64,000 nucleotides of DNA, taken from positions 3,262,001 through 3,326,000 of the forward strand of contig BSBK01002161.1 in the NCBI GenBank assembly GCA_027943335.1. Direction: 5' to 3'. Made by a program: the position numbers and the translations under genes. The stretch is from Chamaecyparis obtusa. Taxonomy: Eukaryota; Streptophyta; Pinopsida; Cupressales; Cupressaceae. Of the stretch, positions 25,642-36,110 are shown one piece after another (within the stretch, counting starts at the first letter, position 1; every line of letters starts with the position of its first letter). Below the pieces are notes generated by a model. The model saw only the letters and a program-made list of their open reading frames with translations, made no database searches and had not been told where the DNA came from.

Positions 25642-25707
25642 CATGGTGGATATGGTGATGATGATGATGGCGCACATGGTGGATATGTCGATGATGATGA
25701 TGGCACA
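25642..25707 (+). repeat. 33-bp coding minisatellite
   Basis: Two 33-bp units (25642-25674, 25675-25707) encode HGGY-x-DDDDG-x, followed by a partial third unit. The open frames in the other five frames here (His-rich, Met-rich) are by-products of the repeat. Confidence 0.85.
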
Positions 25708-26592
25708 CATGGTGATGCCAGAGATGATATCTCATCATATGTTGATTTACTCAATGCAAATGATGATCATCCTACACAGGTAAATTTAATTATAATTTAT
25801 ATAGTGCAATATTTATTTTCTTATTTATACAATTATGAGCCATAATATGTGGATTTTTTGGTGAATAGGGGAGGGTTGACCCTCCATCATTCATTAGCCG
25901 TCATCATCTGATGTCGACACCTCAACATATCAATGCTCCATTCATGGTATGCACTTTGATCTTGATACATTTAAACTTTAAACAAAATAAACTTTAATTG
26001 ATAATGTGTTTGACATATTTTTGTGATTTTGTAGGGTCTCTCATGTACCCCTGAGATTGGCAATCCTTCATTCACTACCCCACTAGTCACCGAGAGTCAG
26101 CCACATATACCTGTAGTATGTTTTTCATTTATTAATTTTAAGTGTTTATATCTTACTAGTTTATGTACAACTTTGATTCACACTCATTTTTTTGCAATTG
26201 TAGGCTTTTGGATTGTCTCATGTTGCACAATCACATTTATGTCCTGACTCATTGGTGACATTAGCTACATGTCACACACAAGTAATGTACACATGTCTTT
26301 ATTCCATAAATGTATAGTCAAGTTATATATACTTTATAATTTATGTATATATGTACTATATAAGTTTGATTCATGCTTTATATATGTTGTTCAGGTCAAC
26401 ACCACCATGAGTCTTGGCATGGCTACATGATTAAGCCAAATGCATCCATCGACACTATCCTTTGAGGTGATGATTGAAAAGTAATTTTTCAATGTCCATC
26501 GTGTATCTAGATCTTTTACACCTAATTATTAAAAAATTGTACTTTAAATGTTTTTACAAGACATGGCTACATCCACTTTTCATGTAGTTGAG

Positions 26593-26682
26593 GATGAGGG
26601 TACTCGAGACCAAATAGAGAAGGATGAGGGTACTCAAGACTAGACATAGCAGGATGAGGGTACTCAGGACCATATAGACCAT
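26593..26682 (+). repeat. Three tandem 30-bp units in the last exon
   Basis: Units at 26593, 26623 and 26653 each start GATGAGGGTACTC and encode DEGT[R/Q]D plus four variable residues. The middle unit has two stops. Confidence 0.85.
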
Positions 26683-26745
26683 GTTGATGCATCCCAGTCC
26701 TCTTCACATGGAGTGAAGAGGATTACAGATCAGCTAGATGAGTAG

Positions 26746-27851
26746 AGTTAGATTATGATGACTATTTGGACTTGTGTTATGATGACTTGTCATATTATTT
26801 AGATTATGATGATGATTATTTGGACTTGTTCATATTATTTTTACTTGTTGTTAGAGTAGGACTTGCATTACATATTAGTCCACTTGTTATCATATATTTT
26901 ACTTGAACTTGTTTTTAGAGTAGGACTTTTTTTTGTGATTGTATGTATATATCATGAGTTGATATGATGGACATTATGATACATGTAAATTATTTCAGGA
27001 CTTGTTATGTTATTTATCTTAATCATGAGTTGTTATTTATATATATGAGCTTATGGAAAATAAATCATTTTTAATATCAATTGTAATTAAATTTACCAAT
27101 ATCCTACAAAAACCATCTATCTAACAATGAGATCTATTAATTCATGTGTAATTGATCTAAGTACAATATCTAGATACATTACAAGTAATTTATGAACACT
27201 TTGATTAACTATAAAAAAAACCATCTATCTAACAATGAGATCTATTAATAAATGTAATTGACAAGAACAATATGGATGTTACAAACTTAATATTGACTTT
27301 GATAATTAACTATTAAAAACCATTAATTAATATTGACTTCGATGTTACAAGTAATTTATTGAGTTTGATTAACTATTAAAAACCATCTATCTAACAATGA
27401 GATATATTAATTTGAACAATGAATTTATGGATGCACAAATAAATCTATCATAATCTATTAAGTGAACATAATCTGACCAATGTGCATAGTTTAATATTTA
27501 GAACAAAATTAGGTGAATACAAAGTTATGAATTTAACTTAAATATTTAAAACAAAATTCGATGAATAAAATTGAGTTCATGTGAACTTAAATTACAAATC
27601 CAAAATTGTACGAATACAAGAGTGCATTGTACTACATAAATAGTTCATGTCTATGTTCTTCCAGACATCCTGCATCATAAAAATAAACATGTTCAAATGT
27701 TAGAATTTATACAAGTTCATTTAAAGTCAATTTTAATTTAAATTTCAAATCTATATCTCTAAATTATAAATCATGACACTTCAAAGAAGACATGTAGAAA
27801 ACATATAAAAATATGACAAATTGAACAAAAACTTACATGTATAAATTTGAT
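26746..27851. other. AT-rich spacer between the convergent transposon genes
   Basis: No gene is seen. The phrase GTTTTTAGAGTAGGACTT is duplicated with variation at about 26850 and 26905. The 22-base phrase beginning ACCATCTATCTAACAATGAG occurs at about 27112, 27220 and 27382, usually after TTGATTAACTAT, so 27100-27420 is a diverged local tandem repeat. This is the natural place for the 3' ends of both genes. Confidence 0.6.
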
Positions 27852-30800
27852 TCAACCTAATGTACCATCAACATCCTCTCTTTTCTGCAATGCGTCTATG
27901 ATTGCCTCATGCTCTTCCATTGAAAGTGTCCATAATATTTTATTAGAAGGTCTCCCTTTGTATCTTTCCAATTTGATATTTGTTGCCACTACCAAATGGG
28001 AATAGTGCATAATCTTCTTTTTTGATTGGTAGTCTTGAAAATTTGGTAAACCATTCCTTCTTGTTAGGTATTTGCGTAGCCATGTACCAACTACCACAAC
28101 AAACCCAATTGGATACTGAAAATTATCATCATCTACTTGATGACATCAACTTTTTTTTAGGTTCTACACATCAAGCTAACCAATACTCTATCTGCTCTTC
28201 ATTATCCTTAGGTGCAACAGCAACATACACATGTCCTGCAAAACAAAATTAAGTACATGCACAAATAAAACTTGTTTAAAGGTTTATAATTCAAATATAT
28301 AATCATAAATTATATGACATACACATGTAACTAATATAATTTAAAGTTTTACAATAAATTGAATTAAATTACCAGGTTGTATGAGGTTTGAAACATGATC
28401 ATAATCTTCTGATGCAAAGGCATGATCCAGGTCTTCATTTATTATATCATCTTCATCTTGTCTCTCACTAGGTGTTAAGGATTTTTGTTTCCATTCTTCA
28501 ACCCATTCTGTATTCGTGCATTCTTCCCATTCACCTGCAACACAAAATTGACAAAAACATGCAAGCTCCCTAGTCCATATAGTCCAAGTGTTAGAATTAG
28601 GACTCCTAAATGAATGCCATTTAGCCAATTTGCTGATTGTATTACAATCATATCTTGAAAGGATATTCTTCTCTTCAACTAGCCAGAAAAAAATGTATGA
28701 TTGTAGAGTTCTGACTTGATCCTGTAGACAAACTTGTTTTACACCATTCAACAATTGCACATGCATCTTTAAATTTAGATATGTTCGATATTTATTTTCT
28801 TGTGCGTCCTACTCAACCAATAAAACATTCTAGCATTCTTGAATTTCCCTGTGCAATTATCTGACCATATCAGATGTTGTGTTATATGAATTTGTCTCTC
28901 CCTTAAATTTTCATAAAAGGTCTAAAGCAATACTGGACAAACTCCGATGAGTGTAACTTATTATCACTCATATAGAAATGGTACTCTCTCAATATTTTAT
29001 GATCCTCTTCTGTACTATCAGGTGCATGTCTATAGACAATATGAACAAAAATTGTTACTTGCACTGAATTATAATATTGTGGTTGGATCTCATCTTGTGG
29101 TGCAAGCGTGTAGTTCTCTGCAAAGTCAACAACTGAAAGTATACTACCAATTGGAAATGTATTCTTGCATATGCGAAATTGTCCATCAAGCCATCTAGAA
29201 TTGTGAGAGTGTTTCACATATTTAGGTACGACCTTACTCTTGAATTCATTCATAAATCATTAACACTAAGTTTTTCATTTATTAGGTCGCACCATTTTCC
29301 AACTTTTCCATCCTTCAATGGATACTCAATAGTTTTAAATCTGTGTACATCAACTAATTGTTGTCCAAAATCAAATGACATATTTTCATGCAAACATTCA
29401 TCTAATAATGTAAGATTGCCACATACATCACATACACCAGAAACACATGCATTCAAAAGATAAAATTTCTCATTAGGTGGGTTACAAAACAAATTTGATA
29501 TAAACTCCTTTACAGTTTGAGGTGGTATATTTATACCACATTCCTGCAACATTTCATTAGAATGCATAGTAGAATGTGTAGATCAAAAAATATCATAATG
29601 ATAAGGAAATTGAACATGAGTTTTGCAACAACAAGTGATTCTTTCTTTGTTAATCCTTACATACCATGGTTTACATTTTTCAAAAGATCTTTGACTAATA
29701 CTAATAGTTAACACCTTATCATCCACAAATTTTTTATACAATTCTATTTGAGTCATATCTAAAAGGTGTTTTGGATGTGGATCATGAACTTTTGACCCGA
29801 CTCTTAATTTAAGAACATCTCTAGCATTAGGGGATGCTCTTGTATTATCGTGCCAAAATTTTTCAATCAAAGTTTTGACTTCACTAGTAAGATTCATGTC
29901 AGACCTCGGGAGTCTGCCACTGAAGGTCCATAAATGGTTTGCCGAATCACTTTCAAAGTTAGCTCTTCTCTCCATAGCTCTTGTTAAAGTTTTGCAATGA
30001 ATATTAAGATATCCACTTATGTTTGAAACCATTATTTTATTAGTAGTAGTTTTTTTTACTAAAGCTTTTTTTATTGCTCATCGTGCCACATTACTATCTT
30101 TAGAATGACGTTTCTTTCCAATTATGTCAAAGGCACTAGCAATAGTTGATACAACTTGTTTTAGAGACTCATCCTTCTTCTTGGTTTTCACATAAATGTC
30201 TAACCTCTTCATCACTTTTTGCATTTTAGACATTTTAATTAATCGTAACATTAATTGACATTGAAACCCAAATTTTTTATTATAAAAAAATTGTCTAAAC
30301 AATCTACTCGCATGTGTCCTAATCTGTCTCCATGAAACCAAACCACGTAGATTGTCTAGCACATCATTTTTTATTTAAAATTGTTCATTTATTTCATTAT
30401 CATTCAAATGAGTTTCTTTCTCAATCGGTGTTTGTATGTCTACATTTACATTGTTGATTTCAATCTAAATTGGTGTTTGATTTTTAGTTTCAGTTGGGGT
30501 TTAACTTTCAGTTCCTTTATCATTATTATTAACATTACTAATTTCTAAAATTTCACGTGTAATTAAATTTGTTAATCTATTTTCAAGAATAAAATTTAAA
30601 TCATTTTTATTGTAACTTTCTTCTACCAAATCATGAACATCTTTATCAGAATAAGTTGTAACATTTGGATGTGAAGACATACCTATATCCAATACTAGAT
30701 TAGAAGATGCACCTGAATTTTCTTCTTCAACCTCTGCATCCATTATGGTGTCTTCATTGTTCTCCTCTTCTGAAACAATTGTTGAACTCGATGCTCCAAC

Positions 30801-30930
30801 ATTATTCAGGTTTCAAAGTCTTTCTCTTCTTTCTTGTTGTCATTTTGCATCCTCTCTATTTTCTGCAACCTCCTTAGATGTCAGAACCTTCATTGGCCTC
30901 TTTCTGCATCAGTTTGATCCCATTTTTGCA
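27852..30930 (-). pseudogene. Transposase-like gene (putative DDE family), broken
   Basis: Minus-strand gene of about 900 codons, probably starting near 30930. In order: a charged N-terminus (KRPMKVLTSKEVAENRED, about 30905-30850); an acidic region; a basic region (30362-30078); a block with FWHDNTRASPNARDVLKL, DPHPKHLLDMTQIELY and WYVRINK (29880-29650); a Cys cluster C-x4-C-x2-C (about 29440-29420); then VVDFAENYT, with D at 29125-29127, FYMSDNKLHSSEFVQYC, and IWSDNCTGKFKNARMFYWLSR, with D at 28859-28861. After a gap come CFCQFCVAGEWEEC and an acidic C-terminus. I recall this combination from uncharacterised eukaryotic proteins; the DDE role is inferred. The segment that should carry the third acidic residue between FYWLSR and KDACAIVEWC is missing. 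There is a one-base shift at about 29250, another at about 28765 and one in an A-run at about 28157, plus several stops. One clean GT-AG intron is present. Confidence 0.7.
28236..28372 (-). other. Intron in the transposase-like gene
   Basis: A 137-bp intron on the minus strand: the exon ends ACAACCTG before GTAATTTA, and the acceptor TTTTTGCAG precedes GACATGTGTATG. Splicing joins IQP-G-HVYVAVAPKDNEEQIEYW in frame, which supports a eukaryotic spliced gene. Confidence 0.75.
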
Positions 30931-31106
30931 CCAAGATTCGAGTTCAAACAACTTTTTTTGAATGTCAGATCCAAAACAAGACAAAAGTATAGAATGTTGG
31001 TAGAAATATTATGTTTGTCTGGTACGGATCGATAAAAAAAGATTGAAAACTCATCAATCATTGAGATCAAGCCCACAGTCCTATTTTTTGGCTGCAACGA
31101 CTCTTT

Positions 31107-31170
31107 ATGAAACGAGCGCCTGTTATTTAAATCAAAACGGGCACCCGTTTTGTAAATCTATGAGCGGGAA
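31107..31170. repeat. Right subterminal palindromic boxes
   Basis: Boxes of the same type as the left array: AAACGAGCGCCTGTTA, then a perfect-arm AAAACGGGCACCCGTTTT at 31134-31151, then TGAGCGGGAACCG. There are fewer copies than on the left and they lie about 0.9 kb from the right end. Confidence 0.75.
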
Positions 31171-31201
31171 CCGTACCTGTTGGCTTGGTTTTTGGTTTGG
31201 G

Positions 31202-31226
31202 ATAGGCTTGGTGGGACCAAGCCTAT
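31202..31226. repeat. Perfect 11-bp hairpin
   Basis: ATAGGCTTGGT, a 3-base GGG loop, then ACCAAGCCTAT. It lies between the right palindromic boxes and the right end of the transposon. It could be a recognition structure or a chance stem; no neighbouring T-run suggests a terminator. Confidence 0.8.
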
Positions 31227-32000
31227 GCTTGACTCTACAAAAAAATGTCTAAGGCATTATAGAATAAAATTTATGCCTTGCCATAATTTTTTGGATACCT
31301 TCCCAAATGAATTTTTTGATAAAATGAAAACCCAGTTTAGCTCTTATTGTGCAGATTATAAAAATATAAATTTTATAGTGATATGATAAATTTTAATATT
31401 TTTACAATATTTATTAAGCCAATGTGGTACCTAAACTTGAAATACTAAGGTTAACGAAAACTTTAAAAACTTTTTTAATTTTACATTTTTTGAAAAATGA
31501 GTTATATGACACCAATCTACATAGAATTTCCTTCAAATTTAAAAAAATGAAAAAAAATGAAGTTATCATCAAATTATGGCGCTTGTACACCAGAGGTTTC
31601 AAAAATGTACTTTATAGTCAATAAAAAATTAATAAAAAATATATATATTCAATAAAACAATAAGATAAAATATTTTGACCAATCTTTAGTGTTTTAGGTA
31701 CCTTTTCCCAAAAGGATTCACAAAAATACATTCATTTACTTCAAAAAAGGGTGTCCATACATGTGTCAGGTGTGGTCCCGAAACAGGCATTTTGAAAAAG
31801 TGGTTTTTAAACATGCCTACTAAAATTTAATTTATACCATGTGGGTATTGAAATAAATTGCATATTTGAAAGCTAGACTCTGAGCACTAAATTTTATATT
31901 ACTCAAGTTTTCCAAGATTCAATCTTTAAGTGCCTCAAAGTTTGACATCAATTGATAGAAAATTTGAAAAATAGAGAAAACACTTCCACCTTTTGGCCAA

Positions 32001-32029
32001 AAGTGGGACTCAACTTCTTGCAGCCACCC
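32001..32029 (-). repeat. Right terminal inverted repeat of the DNA transposon
   Basis: On the minus strand it reads GGGTGGCTG, then CAAGAAGTTGAGTCCCACTT, aligning with 23534-23562 (22 of 29). It is followed on the plus strand by TGGA, the second copy of the target. Confidence 0.8.
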
Positions 32030-32156
32030 TGGAATTTGAATTAGAAATAGAATTGGTGAGCTTATAGCATGGAAAGAAATGATACTTCATCAAGGCATGA
32101 ATAATATAGCAGAGGCAAATGCCATGTTCCAAGAATCACACACAGATAAGGGTATA
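32030..32156 (+). pseudogene. LINE fragment, right part (RNase H)
   Basis: Continuation of 23173-23533 beyond the transposon. It encodes I-x-IRNRIGELIAWKEMILHQGM and AEANAMFQ, matching IRK.IGELIAEKEMTLPQGM...EEANALLQ of the 46-kb copy. It has one in-frame TGA. It breaks off at about 32150, where remnant J starts. Confidence 0.8.
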
Positions 32157-32157
32157 T

Positions 32158-34103
32158 GGATTTGAAGGATTCCCTTATGTTTTTCCTATAATAGTTCCTA
32201 ACAAAGTGACCTACCTTGAAATTATTAAACAAATTTTTGCATCTAGTTCAGTGCATTTGAGATCATATAGAAAGAAGTATTTTGTGCCTTGATGTTTGGA
32301 ATTTGGATAATTTGTAGTGAAAAATATAGGAAGTTATGACTTGATTAAAATAGAGATAGATTATTATCACATGTCAACAGATAGCCCAAGAACAAATTTT
32401 GACCCTGAAGGATACATCCAGTGGGCCAAAGCATCTCATAAGTTGAAGGGATTTGAATACATTCCATTATTGATTGATGAACTAATAAAAAAATTTGGAG
32501 AGAGAAGCATCCATAAGAAAGGGTAATCTTTATGACAAGGTCCTAGAAGCATATAAATGGAAAGTTTTCAGAAATAGGATCAACATGAAAGTATTGAAAG
32601 GAATTTAGGACCTTTTGGTTAAGGAAGAGAAAATGATAGAGAAAAATGAAGAAATTCTTGATGGATTTCCTGAGTATGTAATAGGGGAGATGCCAAAGGA
32701 CAATGGGAAAATAACACCTTTAGCCCACTTATCACCATAATCAACTACAAACACAAGAAATGATGAAAATGTTATTCCACCATTGGAGACAGATGAAGAT
32801 CTCCCAAATGAAATCATGTTACATGCCCCCACATATGAGATTGTAAATAAAAGAATGAATGATTTTGAAAATTTTATTATTTGATCAAGATTTCATTAAT
32901 ACCTCTGAGTTCAAAACCTTCTTGTACCGGCACAAAGGCAAATTACTGAAAGAAAGACTTGGTGACACCTCAAATGAGGAGGATGTATTAAGAGAAATCT
33001 AGAGATAAATAGATGTTGAGATGCATGAGATAACTCTGCAAAAAGGGAGGCAACTTTAGAAAGAAGTAGGGGTACAAGATCTTTGACAGTTTTACCAAAA
33101 GCTAATCTTGAGAAAATAGTATTGCTAGAGAATATTGATTGTATATATACAAGATCAAGATATGATACAGATCAAAAGATATTATTGCAATGGGTGATAT
33201 ATCCTAGAAACAAAAGACCTATCTTAGTCAACACTTAAGAGTCTTTTGGACATCTCATGATCCAACAAGAAGGAAAAATTGATCCAAGGGAGACAATCCA
33301 ATTGAATTTGAATGTTTCTTAGTTGAATAAAGATCGAGTAGAATTATTAGTCAGAGAAAGAAATAATTGCAAGGCCTTATATGAAGCTTTTGAAGTGGAG
33401 AAAATGATATGGAAAGAAATAGATACTCAAAAGGAGAAGTCTCTTGAAAGTATTGAAAGAGGTGAGACTTCAGTTGACTTTGAAATAGAATAGAGAGTAT
33501 TTTTTGCCTTAACAAGTACAACATATTGGAGATACAGATCTTTGAAGTTTAACAAAAGGTTGAAGGAGAAGGACATGAATGAGAAAAAAAGCATTGATGA
33601 ATTGATGACAGAGATCCTTGAGTTTCATTTCTATGCAACAGAGGTACATGCAATGAATTTTGGAAAATATATTGAAGTAATTTTAAGGCCCTAGAAGAGC
33701 ATACTTGATTAAAAGATATATTGATCAAAAAATTGGGAAAGAAAGACTCTTTGTCCCCTAAGGCTCTTAAGAAAGGTGAAAAGCTATTGGCAAAACATTA
33801 TAGTTTCTATCAAGAATTGAGGGAAGTATGAGACAATTAGAAAGTAGAGAGATAGATGTGATTCCATAGATCTTGGATGATAGAGTACCTATTTCTTTAG
33901 AACAATGGAAGGACTACTTTTCCCAGTACTTCTCTTAGGTCTTGGAAAAATTACATGATGCATATGATATATATGGAATTTTATGTTACAAAGGCTATAG
34001 ATAGGAATATATGATGGGGAAATTTTTTGCGAATGATAATGCTTGTCAGGATCAAGAATACATTTATCACTTAGTGTTAGCTAATATGCTTCTTAGAGAT
34101 AAT
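32158..34103 (+). pseudogene. Remnant J: long decayed reading frame, unrecognised
   Basis: The plus strand reads a plausible protein of about 640 residues through stops and at least two frame changes. Parts: GFEGFPYVFPIIVPNKVTYLEII and HLRSYRKKYFVP (32158-32293); DPEGYIQWAKASHKLKGFEYIPLLIDELIKKFGE (32401-32504); an acidic linker (32585-32880); FKTFLYRHKGKLLKERLGD (about 32915-32970); a Glu/Lys-rich, possibly coiled-coil segment with KDRVELLVRERNNCKALYEAFE (about 33330-33400); and ISLEQWKDYFSQYFS with a short C-terminus to 34103. I do not recognise the family. The quoted blocks are too ordered in composition to be noise. It directly follows a broken LINE, so it is probably carried by a repeat. 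Confidence 0.5.
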
Positions 34104-35475
34104 TAGTTGTTGTTAGAGTTCTTTTCTTTTTGAAAGATGTGTCTTTTCATCAAAAAGACCCCTATCTTCCCTATATATGGGAAATCATTTTGTAATATTA
34201 ATCATCATGGGAACTTTATATTATATCAAATCAGCTTAGCACAACATTATTATACTTTGTGATACGGTTTCATCTTAATGAATACCATCAACAATTTTCC
34301 TTTTCTTGCCAATTGTGGAAATTCTTATCTTTTAATCAATTCTAGGTTATATAGTGCATCTGAGACAAAAGGTGGCTATTTGCATTTTATTTTGATTTGT
34401 CTTTTTGTGAGGTTTAAATTCAATTAGACTAACTATAATTGAAGATATCTAATTGTAACATTAAGGGTTGGGTAACTAACAGACTTGCCAAGGGTGGATT
34501 TAAAAAGTTGTATTTTAGAGTTATACGTAGGTTAGAAGACAAGTAACTCTATTGGCCAAGGAAGGAAGGCATGGGTCAAGAGGGGTCTATATTTGGAACA
34601 TTTAAGGAACAAAACATATTTCACAAAGAAAACTTCAATAAATTAATTAAAATTATGTAGAAAATAGATAGAATCAAAAGAAAATTAGATAATTAAAGAG
34701 TAGAAGATAATTGCAAATCAAAGGTAGGAAACTCTAGGTGTGGAAGTAGAAATAGAAGGATAGATTGAAGTAGATAACTATAGAAGAAAAGTAAGACGTA
34801 ACAATAGAAGGAAGATAGAAAATAAATTTAGAAGCAATTAAATAATCAACAAACAAGTTATTATTTTTCAAAATACATGCCACTTTGAAGTAGAAAACTA
34901 GAAGTATAAGAGAGGTACAATATTCTATAAAAGGAACCAATTTGAAGAGCTAGTTGGTTAGAAGGTTAACCCGCCTAGGTCTTGCAAATCCTGAAGTACA
35001 AGGGAGTCTAACTATTATTTGGTTAATCCCGTTCATTGGCCAAATCATTTGGAGAGTTAAAACATAAAACTTGGCATACTTTGAGAATTATCCAATCTAC
35101 TGATTTGGGAACCAAAAAACTAAGATTTAGCTAAGAATCTAGTACTTGCAATATTTGCTTGCAGAATTTGGTTTGTCTTTATCACAGAGTCACATAGATC
35201 TTCTTATCACTCCTTTAGATTCAAATGAAAATAATTAAACACTATTTATCATATAAATGCCACATCTTGTCACATTTAATTCCTTCATGCAAAATCATGA
35301 CTCTCCTTGTTTCTCAAAGTTTAAGCTCAACTGGTGATACCACCTTTTTATTATCATTTTCACTAATTCAAAATGAAAATTCTTATACTTCCTTCACATC
35401 CTGTGATTTAGTGCATTATCACTATTTCAAAACTATCCTATAAGCTAACATTAGCCACGTGGACATTAAAAATAA
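34104..35475. other. Spacer after remnant J
   Basis: AT-rich. 34107-34330 starts TGTTAGAGTTC and has CTATATATGGG (about 34177) followed by TTTTGTAATATTAATC, which could be an LTR or the 3' end of the repeat carrying J. I could not pair it with a second copy in the window. Nothing else is recognised. Confidence 0.4.
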
Positions 35476-35513
35476 TTTCTTTCTTTCTTTCTTTCTTTCT
35501 TTCAATTCATTTC
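35476..35513. repeat. (TTTC)n microsatellite
   Basis: About nine tandem TTTC units. Confidence 0.95.
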
Positions 35514-36110
35514 ATCGCAAGCTCACAACCATTTTCCTAAATTGTAATTTAGGCCTATGAGGTTGTGAGGCCTCAATATGTGTCACTACCTTGCTCAAAA
35601 AATGTAACCATACCAAATTTTTACATCCATCGGTCATTAGTGTGCCATGTGTAACATCGTCGCTTCCTCCTGGGCCAAAATCAGGTCCCACATAATAATC
35701 TGCAAGGCAACAACAAGGGACCACCATACCATCTTATTCTTTCTTGCAAGCTCACAACCTTAAAATATCCACTCATGGGGTCGTAGGTCCAACTGATGGT
35801 CTTAAAACATTTCCATAAGGATGCGATAAGAAAATTTTGTTTACCTTCAATTATTGCCATGTGTCCCATCATCGCTTTCCCATGGGATAAATGTATTAAC
35901 TATATGATCAAGTTGTGAGGATGTGACAACACTTGTATCACCACCCACAAAATGCCATGGAGCCTCACAACCACTAGTTCTCATCTGTCTTAACTATCGT
36001 GAGGATGCGACATAGCAACCTTGCAACATCCAGTCATCCAATCACAAACTAGAAACATCTTTTGCTAAAAGAACTTAACCTCCGTGAGGGTGCGATAAAA
36101 ATCTTTAAAG
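35514..36110. repeat. Diverged repeat with recurring CTCACAACC and GTGAGGATGCGA phrases
   Basis: GCAAGCTCACAACC occurs at about 35519 and 35747. GCCATGTGTAACATCGTCGCTTCC (in parts) at about 35643 and GCCATGTGTCCCATCATCGCTTTCC (in parts) at about 35857 are spaced similarly, about 215-228 bp. GTGAGGATGTGAC, GTGAGGATGCGAC and GTGAGGGTGCGAT follow. This looks like an old tandem duplication with short inverted phrases. I see no coding. Confidence 0.45.

Larger units (their letters stand above)
24772..26745 (+). pseudogene. Pro-rich multi-exon gene of the DNA transposon, function unknown
   Basis: I do not recognise this protein. Exon 1 is one frame from ATG 24772 to 25779 (336 codons), interrupted by stops at 24958 and about 25360-25385. 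It encodes MDYFHIDELIGQ, a run of about 20 prolines, an RRNVEEIIRDIN segment, and a conserved-looking block with FESWRESMHVYYADDLSY, ILIRWCRHPDIAEHFWEQW and LYFLKKLWAEFELGKK. Next come CTSCGG, and a His/Gly/Asp repeat made by a 33-bp minisatellite (25642-25707). Canonical GT-AG introns then separate small phase-0 exons: 25869-25946, 26035-26115, 26204-26281 and 26395-26466 (which has an in-frame TGA). The last exon (about 26561-26745) holds three 30-bp repeats encoding DEGTxDxxxx and ends at TAG 26743-26745; its junction phase is unclear. It converges with the transposase gene. A DNA-binding accessory protein is possible but is a guess. Confidence 0.6.

Noticed and set aside
25526..25783. His-rich and Met-rich reading frames
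   Set aside because: They are shadows of the GATGATGATGG minisatellite inside the Pro-rich gene's own frame.
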